Source of the DNA: Methanocellales archaeon
GTDB taxonomy: Archaea; Halobacteriota; UBA148
Direction: 5' to 3'
Assembly: GCA_028715985.1 (NCBI GenBank)
Contig: JAQUQR010000008.1
Span: 1-61,114, forward strand
Length of the DNA: 61,114 nt
A program made the position numbers and the translations under genes. The notes beneath the pieces are model-generated. The model was not told the origin of the DNA, searched no databases, and worked only from the letters and a program-made list of their open reading frames with translations. Of the stretch, positions 1 to 8,487 are shown piece by piece (position 1 is the stretch's first letter; each line of letters starts with the position of its first letter).

Positions 1-2
1 AC

Positions 3-173
3 GTGGTTGACATGGGCGATGCGCTGTACATAGCCAGATACACGGTGGGACTGGAGGTCGCACCTGATGAATTCGTGGCCGGCATCGTGCCTGCAGGCAG
101 CTGGGACGGCGTCGACATGGCAGATGCACTCTACATAGCGAGGTACACGGTAGGAGCGGAAGTGGCGCCATAA
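3..173 (+). CDS. C-terminal end of a dockerin-bearing protein (5' partial)
   Basis: The gene enters from outside the window; 56 codons remain before a TAA. The tail contains two copies of a helix motif, VDMGDALYIARYTVG and VDMADALYIARYTVG, which is the F-hand helix half of type I dockerin repeats. The calcium loop before the first copy lies off the window; the loop before the second (around AGSWDGVD) has few acidic ligands and looks degenerate. By family knowledge a dockerin would attach this exported protein to a cohesin, and cohesin genes follow immediately downstream. Its catalytic part is not visible. Confidence 0.7.
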   Translation: MVDMGDALYIARYTVGLEVAPDEFVAGIVPAGSWDGVDMADALYIARYTVGAEVAP

Positions 174-287
174 CGTAGCCGGCACCGGCCCAAACCAGAA
201 CAAGGTGATATTCTCAGGGGAATGTCGCTAGATGGGGAAAAAGATATGCAAATAACAGGAAGATATACAAATAACAGGAAAAAAGAC

Positions 288-2198
288 ATGCAAACGACAA
301 GAAAAGCCTACGGACTAATGCTCCTGATCTTAATGCTCATGGGCTCACTGACAATTACAGCTGCTCAGGCAACAACAGTTTCCATACCTGAGATAACGAC
401 ATCAGCGGGCTCTTACGTTACTCTCCCTGTTACCCTCAACGATGTGCAATCCTACGGCACCGGCACCATAAACATCACCTATGACCCCTCAGTGGTTCAT
501 GTTACGGGCGTTGCGAATGGACCGGCATCTACGGTGATCTCTTCGAACATCGACAATACCCTAGGCATCGCCAGAATATCTGCCTGGAACATAGCAGGGG
601 TGAGCGGTGACATCATTTTTGCAAACGTCACCTTCAACGCAGTTGGCACTGCTGGCAGCTCAACTCCCCTAAACCTTCATATCACCACGTTAAAAAATAC
701 CGGCTATAATAGCATCCCGGCAACGGTGATCAACGGCTCATTTACCCTAGAATCCGCTGGGATTCCCTGGGACGCCTATCTCGTCCCTTCGGATAGCACG
801 GGTGACTACGGTGAGGACACCCCGGTAGAGCTCTGGGTGGACTATGATGACACAGGCTTGACATACGGTGCCCTTGCCTACCAGTTTGACCTTCACTTCG
901 ATCCGAACTGCGTGAACGTCACTTCAGCAGACTTCAGCACGAGCCCCTTCGGCTCGCATGTGTTCAACCCCTACGCTCCTGGCGTGGTTCGCGTCCTGGA
1001 GAACAATTACCTGACCATGGCCCCGATCTCCTCGGGCACCTACAAGCTGGCAACCTTAACGCTGCACGGTGAATGTTTGGCAGACAGCACCTCGGACCTC
1101 TTGTTCGATCCAACCTGGTGCACCGTATCTGACACCGATGGCAATCCCATAGAGAACAGATACACGAACGGCACCTATACCTGCACGGGACCCGAACCAG
1201 AAGCCGAACCAGAAGTAGTGATAAATGAATTCAATTCTTACAACACTTCAGGTGATTGGATTGAGCTATACAATAAAGGCACGAGTGAAATCCTCTTGGA
1301 TGGCTGGTCAATCAATGACAGCGATAGTGAGATGCACTCGTTTGGTGCGAGTGACAGTATTCCTATAGATAGCTATCTGGTCGTTGAAGTTGGTAGCAGG
1401 CTCAATCGAGATGGCGATACCATTACACTATTAAATGGTGGTGAAATTATTGATGAGGTTACGTACGGCTCGGGAGCATATGAAGCACCTGCACCCGGTG
1501 GAGGTAATTCAACGGGAAGGTATCCAGATGGCGTTGACACGGATAACGATGCCGCGGACTTCATCGAGTTCGGTGCACCAACGCCTGGAGAGCAGAACGT
1601 AATTTCAATTTCTGAAGTCACCATCAGCATCGGCACTGTCATAGGGAATGGAAATGCCCAGATTTGCATCGATAACGCATCGAACATCGGTTCCGTGGAC
1701 ATAACCATCACCTACGATCCTTCTGTATGCGTGATTACCGAAGTAACGGATGGTGATTTTGACTTTACCATTCCAAACCTGGAGCAGAATGAAGTGGGCC
1801 TGGTACGTATCGGTGCACTTCAGATGGAGAATCCCGGGCTGGAGGGCAGTATTGTCCTTGCCCACCTCGCCTTCCTGAGCACCAGTGCCAGTGGCACATC
1901 TGCGCTCAATCTGACCGTTAACGAGCTTACCGATGCCACACCGGAGTGCAACGATATACCATATATCGTGGTAAACGGAACATATCTCGTGTTCTTGAAC
2001 GGCGATGTCAATGGCGATGGTGAGGTAACGCTCTACGATGCAATGTATCTCTCAAAGCACGTGATTGGTCTCCAGGGATTCGAAAACATCGTTGAAGTAG
2101 CTGCAGACGTCAATGGCGATGGTGAAATAACGCTTTCTGATGCCATGTATCTCGCAAAGCATGTGCTCGGCATATCAGGATTCGAAGAGCTCAAGTGA
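288..2198 (+). CDS. Exported multi-cohesin protein with lamin-tail domain and C-terminal dockerin (scaffoldin-like)
   Basis: Domain order from the chosen start: signal peptide (residues 1-28, hydrophobic core ending near TAAQA); cohesin-like beta-sandwich (29-153); a second cohesin-like module starting PWDAYLVP (160-302); a lamin-tail-like domain (about 305-435, EVVINEF and SGDWIELYN); a third cohesin-like module (437-563); and a type I dockerin with two good calcium loops (DVNGDGEVTLYDA and DVNGDGEITLSDA) at 571-636. Having both cohesins and a dockerin is the layout of an adaptor scaffoldin, which could bind dockerin-tagged proteins and dock onto another cohesin, for example the anchored one in the next gene. 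The start at 288 gives a normal short signal-peptide n-region after an AGGAAAAAA stretch; in-frame ATGs at 222 and 246 are possible. The second module recurs near-identically at the right end of the window. Confidence 0.8.
   Translation: MQTTRKAYGLMLLILMLMGSLTITAAQATTVSIPEITTSAGSYVTLPVTLNDVQSYGTGTINITYDPSVVHVTGVANGPASTVISSNIDNTLGIARISAWNIAGVSGDIIFANVTFNAVGTAGSSTPLNLHITTLKNTGYNSIPATVINGSFTLESAGIPWDAYLVPSDSTGDYGEDTPVELWVDYDDTGLTYGALAYQFDLHFDPNCVNVTSADFSTSPFGSHVFNPYAPGVVRVLENNYLTMAPISSGTYKLATLTLHGECLADSTSDLLFDPTWCTVSDTDGNPIENRYTNGTYTCTGPEPEAEPEVVINEFNSYNTSGDWIELYNKGTSEILLDGWSINDSDSEMHSFGASDSIPIDSYLVVEVGSRLNRDGDTITLLNGGEIIDEVTYGSGAYEAPAPGGGNSTGRYPDGVDTDNDAADFIEFGAPTPGEQNVISISEVTISIGTVIGNGNAQICIDNASNIGSVDITITYDPSVCVITEVTDGDFDFTIPNLEQNEVGLVRIGALQMENPGLEGSIVLAHLAFLSTSASGTSALNLTVNELTDATPECNDIPYIVVNGTYLVFLNGDVNGDGEVTLYDAMYLSKHVIGLQGFENIVEVAADVNGDGEITLSDAMYLAKHVLGISGFEELK
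765..1193 (+). repeat. Duplicated cohesin-like module, copy 1
   Basis: This 429-bp stretch codes for the PWDAYLVP...YTCTGP module. A copy of the same length lies at 60651-61079 on the same strand. The two proteins are nearly identical through the segment, and long runs of bases match (for example the stretch coding for DPTWCTVSDTDGNPIENRY), whereas the flanking sequence is unrelated. This indicates module duplication or gene conversion. Confidence 0.85.
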
Positions 2199-2273
2199 TA
2201 AAATAAAATAAATCGCACCGACGGCTAAATAGCAAACGGTCATTCATTTATTTTTACCAATAGGGAAGATAAA

Positions 2274-3758
2274 ATGCAGTGTAAAATCAAAACAATTGCA
2301 AGGATAACCACGCTTATTTTTATTATTGCATCTGCACTGGCCATGCCCGCAATGGCAACCAGGGTTATAATTAATGATGCTTGTGCGTACCACGACAATA
2401 GCACATTCACCTATATCATGCTTGAAAATACCACAAATGTCGGGGTAATCGATTTAAATCTCAGTTACGATCCGTCAACGGTCATCGTAACCGACGTAAA
2501 CGATAGTGATTTCGACATGGTTATGCTGAATAGCGACAACAACGCCTCGGGCTTCGTCAGGATAGGGGCATTCCAAATGGAGAATCCGGGATTAAATGGT
2601 TCTGTAATTGTGGCAAACCTCACACTCAAGGCAGTGGGTGATTCGGGCAACACCAGTCCTCTGAACATCTCTATTAATGAACTCAAAGAACCTCAAGGTA
2701 AAAATATCCCTTACGCCATAACCCATGGAACGTTCAATGTTACTCTGCCTGTTGAACCAGCTCCAACCCCGACGCCAACACCTACCCCAACACCAGAACC
2801 AGAACCAACAGCAACACCTACACCCACCCCTGCTCCAACATCAAAACCTGGTGGAGGCGGCGGTTTGTCCCCCAAACCAACACCTACTGCAACACCTACC
2901 GCAACACCTACCGCAACACCTACTGCAACACCTACTGCAACACCTACCGCAACACCTACCGCAACACCTACCGTAGAACCTACCGCAACACCAGCACCTG
3001 TGGCAACGCTGGAACCTGTAACAATACTAGGACCTTTAACAATACCGCCACCTGTGCCAGAAGCAATACTTGAAGGAACACATAAAGAAATCGCAGCTAT
3101 GCAGGCTGGTGCACAGGTAACGCTAGGAATTGAACAAACGGATATATCCGAGATTACTATTAAAGTCAAGAACGAGGTGAGCGATACCGAACTTAGTGTT
3201 CAGGAATTTATCGAGAAGCCAGTGGAATTACCCAATACGCCAAGAGGGGTATCATACAGTTACCTATACGTTGATCATGGGAATATCACGGAGGAGGATA
3301 TTGATGTTGTGAAAATCCAGTTCAAAGTGGAGAAGTCATGGATAGACGAAAATAACATCGATGAGTTAACGGTTAAACTGAACAGATACTATGATGGGGT
3401 GTGGCACCCATTACCGACTGAGAGACTCAGCGAAAGTGACTTACATATCTACTACCAAGCAGAATCACTTGGACTTTCAGTTTTTGGAATAACCGGTGAG
3501 AAAAAGGGAACAGTTCCAACCCCAGCTCCAGCGCCTACACTAACACCTACGCTAATACTTACTCCGGCCCCAACAGCACCATCTACACCTGCACCTGCGC
3601 CAACGCCGGCGCCCATACCTCAACCTGCTCCTGCTACTGTAAGGCCTGTGCTAACCCCAGCACTCACAACACCGACACCACGTATACCGGGCTTTGAGGC
3701 AGCCTTCGCAATCGTTGCGCTCCTGGTGGTCACATATTTGATTAAACGAGAGGACTAA
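2274..3758 (+). CDS. Cell-surface-anchored cohesin protein with PGF-pre-PGF domain and PGF-CTERM signal
   Basis: The signal peptide (residues 1-28, ends AMPAMA) is followed by one cohesin-like domain (about 29-160, with the VGVIDLNLSYDPSTV strand), a Pro/Thr-rich linker (161-245), a domain resembling the PGF-pre-PGF family (about 265-410, AAMQAGAQVTLGIEQ to LSVFGITG), a second Pro/Thr linker, and a C-terminal PGFEAAFAIVALLVV segment followed by basic residues. That last element is the archaeosortase A sorting signal (PGF-CTERM), which in known archaea leads to cleavage and lipid attachment of the protein at the surface. The protein would therefore present a cohesin outside the cell. A short GGAAGATAAA stretch precedes the ATG. 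It lies 75 bp after the scaffoldin-like gene, and its cohesin resembles that gene's third module (VRIGAxQMENPGLxGS). Confidence 0.82.
   Translation: MQCKIKTIARITTLIFIIASALAMPAMATRVIINDACAYHDNSTFTYIMLENTTNVGVIDLNLSYDPSTVIVTDVNDSDFDMVMLNSDNNASGFVRIGAFQMENPGLNGSVIVANLTLKAVGDSGNTSPLNISINELKEPQGKNIPYAITHGTFNVTLPVEPAPTPTPTPTPTPEPEPTATPTPTPAPTSKPGGGGGLSPKPTPTATPTATPTATPTATPTATPTATPTATPTVEPTATPAPVATLEPVTILGPLTIPPPVPEAILEGTHKEIAAMQAGAQVTLGIEQTDISEITIKVKNEVSDTELSVQEFIEKPVELPNTPRGVSYSYLYVDHGNITEEDIDVVKIQFKVEKSWIDENNIDELTVKLNRYYDGVWHPLPTERLSESDLHIYYQAESLGLSVFGITGEKKGTVPTPAPAPTLTPTLILTPAPTAPSTPAPAPTPAPIPQPAPATVRPVLTPALTTPTPRIPGFEAAFAIVALLVVTYLIKRED
2878..2990 (+). repeat. 12-bp minisatellite coding for a Pro-Thr-Ala-Thr linker
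   Basis: Tandem units close to CCTACCGCAACA (with CCTACTGCAACA variants) encode successive PTAT tetrapeptides in the linker of the anchored cohesin protein. The mix of C and T at one wobble position suggests unit-by-unit expansion. Length variation among strains is likely, and assembly collapse is possible. Confidence 0.85.
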
Positions 3759-3760
3759 AA

Positions 3761-3967
3761 ATGAAATGGCAAGCACTTTTTGGGATTTCACTGTTTTGCT
3801 GTTCTGTTGATATGATATTGGTCACTTGTCCTGTTCAAGCAGCCAGAGAGGTTCATGTGATAAAGTATGCAGCGGATGGAAAGATATTGAAGGAGACAAC
3901 GGTGAGTTATCAGTGGATGGAGGCAAATTTACTGATACATCCAGCCAATTACCATCACGACATCTAA
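3761..3967 (+). pseudogene. Truncated N-terminal fragment of the exported KYA-domain family
   Basis: The 68-residue product has a signal peptide, then EVHVIKYAADGKILKETTVSYQWMEANL, which matches the mature N-terminus of the full-length dockerin protein at 55222-56169 (EVHVVKYASDETTILNETNVTYQWMRDNL). The similarity ends there and a stop follows after a short unrelated tail. It begins 3 bp after the anchored cohesin gene, so it may still be co-transcribed. I read it as a decayed or truncated paralogue; a real short secreted peptide is less likely. Confidence 0.7.
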
Positions 3968-4151
3968 CCCATGCTATCACAAACACCTAAATCTGCATCG
4001 CAAATACACGAATAGACCCTAAATAATGTAATTGATGTACGTTGAATCTGATTGATTGGGGGGTCATAGGGATGGACCCTAAGGGTAATATTCTTGATAG
4101 CTCACTCTGTGCAGTCTACGATAGTGCATCTCTGCTTGAGATGCAAGCGCA

Positions 4152-4898
4152 TCAAAATAGCAATTGACAAGGTATGCCCTCCTTTTTAAAAGCCTCAGAT
4201 AGCTCAGCTTTCTTCTGGGTAAAGAAGGTGTGATGCATCGCATATTCTAACTCGTTGCTCTTGTATATCCGATCTGCATAATGGTAGTTCATTTTGTCGA
4301 TCAGCACATAATCCACTTTTTCACTTAATTGCTCCACGAGTACCTCCGCCTTTGGAAGTATGGGCGCTATCATCGCGAAAACTCTGATACCCGCAGAATG
4401 TAGTTTCTCCAATGTTTCAATTCTTTGTTTAATCGGGGGTGCCTTCGGTTCAAAAATTTTTCTAATATTCTCGTCAGCAGTGGTGATTGTTAGTCCCACT
4501 TCGATCTCATCGAATTCCCTCAGCAATTCCGAATCACGCAATACAAGAGGGGATTTCGTCTGGATGGTGACAGGCCAACCTCTCTTTAATAAAATTTCGA
4601 GACATCTTTTCGTAAGTTCATATTTTCTCTCAAGTGGTTGGTAAGGATCGCAAACCCCACTTATCCAAACCTTTCCAACCCGTTTCTTTTTTACCTCACG
4701 CTGCAGCAAACCCGTTGCATTAATTTTTACATCAACAAACCCGCCCCAATCTTCTTCATTGTGACTTGTGAACTTTTTCATAAATCGCGCATAACAGTAA
4801 GTGCAGCCATGCTCACAGCCAATGTAAGGATTAATAGCATAATCCAGAACTTTTGATTTCGATAAGATGGTTTTTGCATAAACCTCTTTTACGATCAT
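4152..4898 (-). CDS. Radical SAM protein of the spore-photoproduct-lyase-like family
   Basis: The 248-residue protein has the radical SAM cluster motif CEHGCTYCYARF near residue 28 (spacing CxxxCxxC), preceded by NPYIGC as in the SplB/DNA-repair-photolyase-like family. Downstream, WISGVCDPYQPLE, a QTKSPLVLRD strand and EVGLTITTADENIRK are typical of that group. Reductive cleavage of S-adenosylmethionine is implied; the substrate is unknown, since most archaeal members are uncharacterised. It is a single gene on the minus strand with no obvious partner. The start ATG at 4898 gives a normal N-terminus. Confidence 0.8.
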   Translation of the reverse strand: MIVKEVYAKTILSKSKVLDYAINPYIGCEHGCTYCYARFMKKFTSHNEEDWGGFVDVKINATGLLQREVKKKRVGKVWISGVCDPYQPLERKYELTKRCLEILLKRGWPVTIQTKSPLVLRDSELLREFDEIEVGLTITTADENIRKIFEPKAPPIKQRIETLEKLHSAGIRVFAMIAPILPKAEVLVEQLSEKVDYVLIDKMNYHYADRIYKSNELEYAMHHTFFTQKKAELSEAFKKEGIPCQLLF

Positions 4899-5058
4899 AA
4901 TGCCCTCGATGTCCTTGGAATCTCCCCCTTTTCTCGTCCCACCTCCGTGATTGCTTACAAGGTTTTGGCAGTATGTGAAGTTGGCTAACGGGGTGATGTA
5001 ACGAAGTTGATTAAGCCGTATGTCCGTCTTTAGGTGATATGGTATATTATTTATTTAT

Positions 5059-6156
5059 TTATCCTTCCTTTCTGAACCAGCAGCTGGGATCCGTTGACAG
5101 CATATCTCCAGTTTCTTCATAAGATCTTCCACGGCAACCACTGCATTTATCCCTGTAGATGCATTGGCTGCACTCCCCCTCCAATAAGTTTCGATTTCTG
5201 AGCTTTAATAGAACCGGGGAATTGTTCCATATCTGTGTGATACTTTCCTCTCTGATGTTCCCAAGCTTTGTCTGAAGAAGCATGCAGGGTATCACGTCCC
5301 CATTGGGAAGGATTGTAAGATAACCATGGGGCATTCCTGCTGCGCATCCTCTCCCGTAATATGGGATTCTTTTCAGCAAATCCACTGGGAAATATTTGGG
5401 CCGTATGTCTTTCTCCTGCAGCAGTATGGTATACATGGGACAGCCTGGCACCCTTATTATTAGGAGGCAATCTTTTTGCGCTTTTGCCAGCCATTCCATG
5501 ACTTCTTTTCTTTCGTCTGGTGCTAATACCTCTTCAGGAATCTCCTTTTTGACCCTTGGAACCTGGACCAAGTCAAAGAATTCTGCGGCTGTCGCCCCGG
5601 AATCCACAGCCAATTTTAACATATCCGGGATTTCATCCAACGTGCCTCTTCTGATGGTCATGCCAAATTGAAAAGGCAAACCCACTGCTTTACATGCCTT
5701 AGCGCCTTCCAGCGCTTTATTGAAAGAGCCCCCATCCCCACGGAACCAATCATGCGTCTGAGTTTTAGCACCGTCAATAGATATCTGCACAGCCATGATG
5801 CCTGAAGATTTCAATCGTTCAGCCACCTCTAAGTTGATCAGTGTGCCATTACTGCCGATGACAACTCTTAAACCCTTTAGGGACGCATATCTACCAATAT
5901 CCCAAAAATCATTCCTACAGAGGGGTTCACCGCCATCGAAGATCAAGAGCTTTATTCCCCAATTTACAATGTCATCTAAAAGTCTTTTTGCATCTGCTGT
6001 TGAAAGCTCATCAGGCGCTGAATCTTCGGTAGCATCACTGTAACAATGCTTGCACTTGAGATTACATTTTCTTGTGATAGAGTATGAAATCAGATATGGC
6101 GGTGGTGTGATAGTTTCGTGAATTTCGCTATCTATCTCTATCTTACTCTCTTTCAT
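5059..6156 (-). CDS. Radical SAM/SPASM protein, AhbD/NirJ-like (possible heme or peptide modification)
   Basis: The 365-residue protein carries the N-terminal cluster motif CNLKCKHCY at about residue 31, the GGEPL motif at about 75, and a C-terminal SPASM region with CSQCIYRDKCSGCRGRSY and a final DPSC. The CxGCRGRSYxxTGD...DPSC pattern resembles the alternative-heme-pathway enzymes AhbC/AhbD and their relatives. AhbD decarboxylates Fe-coproporphyrin III, but the same architecture serves peptide-maturation enzymes, so the reaction is uncertain. No other heme gene is adjacent; the divergent neighbour is an HTH-HisI fusion. Confidence 0.72.
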   Translation of the reverse strand: MKESKIEIDSEIHETITPPPYLISYSITRKCNLKCKHCYSDATEDSAPDELSTADAKRLLDDIVNWGIKLLIFDGGEPLCRNDFWDIGRYASLKGLRVVIGSNGTLINLEVAERLKSSGIMAVQISIDGAKTQTHDWFRGDGGSFNKALEGAKACKAVGLPFQFGMTIRRGTLDEIPDMLKLAVDSGATAAEFFDLVQVPRVKKEIPEEVLAPDERKEVMEWLAKAQKDCLLIIRVPGCPMYTILLQEKDIRPKYFPVDLLKRIPYYGRGCAAGMPHGYLTILPNGDVIPCMLLQTKLGNIREESITQIWNNSPVLLKLRNRNLLEGECSQCIYRDKCSGCRGRSYEETGDMLSTDPSCWFRKEG

Positions 6157-6435
6157 AATGTTTCCTTCTTTATGGTTTATGGCATATTAAATAAGGCATG
6201 TCATGTGGTGTGCTTACACTTCCTTTTTAACATTTCGCCTAACGTTTTGAGTACGTTTGGAGTCTCCCTTTGGCGAAGGGCATGCATACGGTTTTTTCAT
6301 TTTACTGTTGATACTATTTGATAAAAAAAATTTGGTATGGGGGTCTATGGAAGTCCTTTGCAAAAAAGCGTGGGATCCCTTAATATGTTGCACATGGTTA
6401 GCTTTATAAGCCAAGCCATAAAAAGTCTTTTGAAC

Positions 6436-6993
6436 ATGTTTCAAAGATTGAATAATAGTCAAATCGAGATCATAAAGTTCCTGCGTGAAAATGAAAAGCG
6501 CTCTATAAGGGCTATGTCCAAGGCGCTGGGTCAGACATATACAACTACCCGGAGGAACATGATCCAACTTAATGCCCTTGACATTACAGAGCTTGAGACC
6601 GTTGGAAAAAGTAAAATCTGTACATTGAACAAAAAGGCAATTTCTTATCCAATCGATGTCGCTGAAGCTTTGGCTTCTAAGCTAGATTATAAAGTGCAGC
6701 CTGGACTGGTTGTCGCAGTTGCCAGGGATTGGCTGTTCGGGGATATTTTAATGGTCGCTTTCATGAACGAAGAGGCAGTAATAAAGACATTGGCTGAGGG
6801 GAAGGTGCACTACTGGTCCCGGTCTAGGGAGAAGTTGTGGATGAAGGGCGAAACCAGTGGAAACATCCAAATCCTGAAAGATATTTATGTGGACTGCGAT
6901 GGTGATGCCCTGCTCCTGGGTGTAGAGCAAGAAGGAGTAGCATGTCATACTGGCAATAGGAGCTGTTTTTACAGGATTCTGGATGAGCTATAA
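6436..6993 (+). CDS. hisI: HTH domain fused to phosphoribosyl-AMP cyclohydrolase (HisI)
   Basis: The first 75 or so residues form a winged-helix-like region (IEIIKFLRENEKRSIRAMSKALG...TTRRNMIQL). The rest is a HisI domain: MVAFMNEEA, VHYWSRSREKLWMKGETSGN, then metal ligands in VDCDGDALLL and ACHTGNRSCFYR. HisI opens the adenine ring of phosphoribosyl-AMP in histidine synthesis. Normal HisI begins near the KVQPGLVVAV segment, so the HTH is an extra N-terminal unit read in the same frame without a stop. The ATG at 6436 is chosen because a TATA-like TTTATAAG at 6400-6407 fits a leaderless transcript; an in-frame ATG exists at 6337. The HTH might make the enzyme self-regulating, which is inference. 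Confidence 0.85.
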   Translation: MFQRLNNSQIEIIKFLRENEKRSIRAMSKALGQTYTTTRRNMIQLNALDITELETVGKSKICTLNKKAISYPIDVAEALASKLDYKVQPGLVVAVARDWLFGDILMVAFMNEEAVIKTLAEGKVHYWSRSREKLWMKGETSGNIQILKDIYVDCDGDALLLGVEQEGVACHTGNRSCFYRILDEL

Positions 6994-7226
6994 ACTACTT
7001 AAATTGGCACTGACCAGATTAGATTGGAACCAGTGAACTTGATCATAATGGAAAAAGTTTTATGTGTGGGGGGTTTTGCATCTCTCTTTGCTCTTCTTTA
7101 AAGCTTCTTTAGACTAATTCTTGTGATATGATGGAATAGATATCATTATAAAAAAATTATAAAAAAATCAGAATCTAACATAAACTACAAAGCTTTTAAT
7201 TAGGTAGTCCATATCTGTATGGAGGA

Positions 7227-7589
7227 ATGAAGTTGAAAGATGTAACCAAGATATTTGAAAAATCTGGTTCCAGACTTATCAGTGCAGTCTTGGGAAGGGG
7301 TGGAGTTGTCTTGGGAACGAAAGTGGAAAACTTTTCCGGCATTCTGGCTGAGGACAAAGTATATGCAGAGAGTCTGGCGAAAAAAGTTGAGAGTCAAACA
7401 GGTGTAAAGGGTTACATATCCACAGATGAGCTCCCATCTTATGGAATATCAAGAGCTGAGAAGGAATCAGTGGAAGCAGAATTTGGTGTCAAGGAAAACG
7501 ATGTCGTCATACTGGTAGTGGATGATAAGGAAAAGGCAAAGAAGGCATTGGATCTCATAGAAAAAGAGATAGCTGCAAAAGTCGGTTGA
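7227..7589 (+). CDS. Stand-alone GAD-domain protein (GatE/AspRS insertion-domain family)
   Basis: The 120-residue product has RLISAVLGRGGVVLGTKV, GVKGYISTDELPSYGIS and a C-terminal DVVILVVDDKEKAKKALDLI. This is the pattern of the GAD domain found inside archaeal GatE (Glu-tRNA(Gln) amidotransferase) and bacterial AspRS, where the signature is GV.GIFHSDELPAYGI. Here it is the whole protein. The start is well supported by GGAGG just before the ATG. Isolated GAD proteins could contact tRNA or regulate GatDE, but no such function is shown by the sequence. No tRNA-charging gene is adjacent. Confidence 0.7.
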   Translation: MKLKDVTKIFEKSGSRLISAVLGRGGVVLGTKVENFSGILAEDKVYAESLAKKVESQTGVKGYISTDELPSYGISRAEKESVEAEFGVKENDVVILVVDDKEKAKKALDLIEKEIAAKVG

Positions 7590-7732
7590 ATTTCTTCTCC
7601 CTGAACATTATCCCAAAAATTTCTCCATGAGCCTGCGCTTGGCATCTCGGATTCAATAATAAATACTTTCCATGATTTGCTTTGACCTAGGGGATTCCTT
7701 TTTGCGGCGCAAAAATCCTCAGTAGACTTTTT

Positions 7733-8356
7733 CTATTTAGGGGATCTTCCCATTGCCCCCTCCAAGTAACTAGTAATTTTGATCATGACTTCTCTCTCCA
7801 TTTCACTCAACTCTTTTTCTGCGTCGATTTTTATGAAGCGTTTGGGATCCTCCTCAGCCAATTTGAGATAGTTGTGTTGCACTTTCTTCAAGAACTCGAT
7901 TTTCTCGAATTTTGCCTTTTTGCGATTGCAGCGAGCCAGTGCTATGGCAGGATCAGCTAAGAGCAAGAACGTTAGATCCGGTTTTAGGGTCCATCCATCA
8001 TGAATCTGTTTGATCCATCTAATCGGATCATCAAAGCGATCTGCGAGCAATGCGCCCTGATATGCATATTGGCTGTCTGAGTAACGATCGGAAATGATGA
8101 TCTTCCCCAGGCTCAATTCTTTTTTAATCATGGCAACGTGCTCTGCGTGGTCTGCGACAAAAAGAAATAGCTCCACTAAGGAATCAGTATCAGAATCTAT
8201 CGATTTGCGGACCATTTCCCCCACCCATGTTGTGGTCGGCTCTTTCGTGAAAATGATGTCATGATCTTTTCTTAGGAGTCCTGCAACACGCTTGGATAGG
8301 GTGCTTTTACCAGAACCGTCGATACCCTCAAAAGTTATCAATCGACCTTTCATCAT
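7733..8356 (-). CDS. tmk: Thymidylate kinase
   Basis: Phosphorylates dTMP to dTDP. The P-loop FEGIDGSGKST lies at the N-terminus, followed by the TKEP motif, SDRYSDSQYAYQG (DRY/substrate-binding motif) and a LID-region arginine cluster ALARCNRKKAKFEKIEF. The length of about 207 residues is normal. The family usually begins MKGRLITFEGIDG, so the double ATG at 8353-8358 is preferred over an in-frame ATG at 8422 that would add 22 atypical residues. It is divergent from the TrpB2 gene, and the two promoters share a short region around 8425-8475. Confidence 0.93.
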   Translation of the reverse strand: MMKGRLITFEGIDGSGKSTLSKRVAGLLRKDHDIIFTKEPTTTWVGEMVRKSIDSDTDSLVELFLFVADHAEHVAMIKKELSLGKIIISDRYSDSQYAYQGALLADRFDDPIRWIKQIHDGWTLKPDLTFLLLADPAIALARCNRKKAKFEKIEFLKKVQHNYLKLAEEDPKRFIKIDAEKELSEMEREVMIKITSYLEGAMGRSPK

Positions 8357-8487
8357 CTCACAACTCTGCTTGGGAGCAAAAAGCATTTCGGTCTTTAAAG
8401 CGCTCCATATGTTTATTTTCATGCATTATAGTACAATGTTAAAAACCTTTAAATAGAAATCAAACTGAGAACGGAGAGGTGAATTTG

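Noticed and set aside
2881-2990. CRISPR-like short repeat array
   Set aside because: The 12-bp units are contiguous without spacers and encode a protein linker.
2711-3169. Long minus-strand open frame with Val-Gly repeats opposite the cohesin linker
   Set aside because: It is the complement of the Pro-Thr-Ala-Thr minisatellite; low-complexity DNA keeps all frames open.
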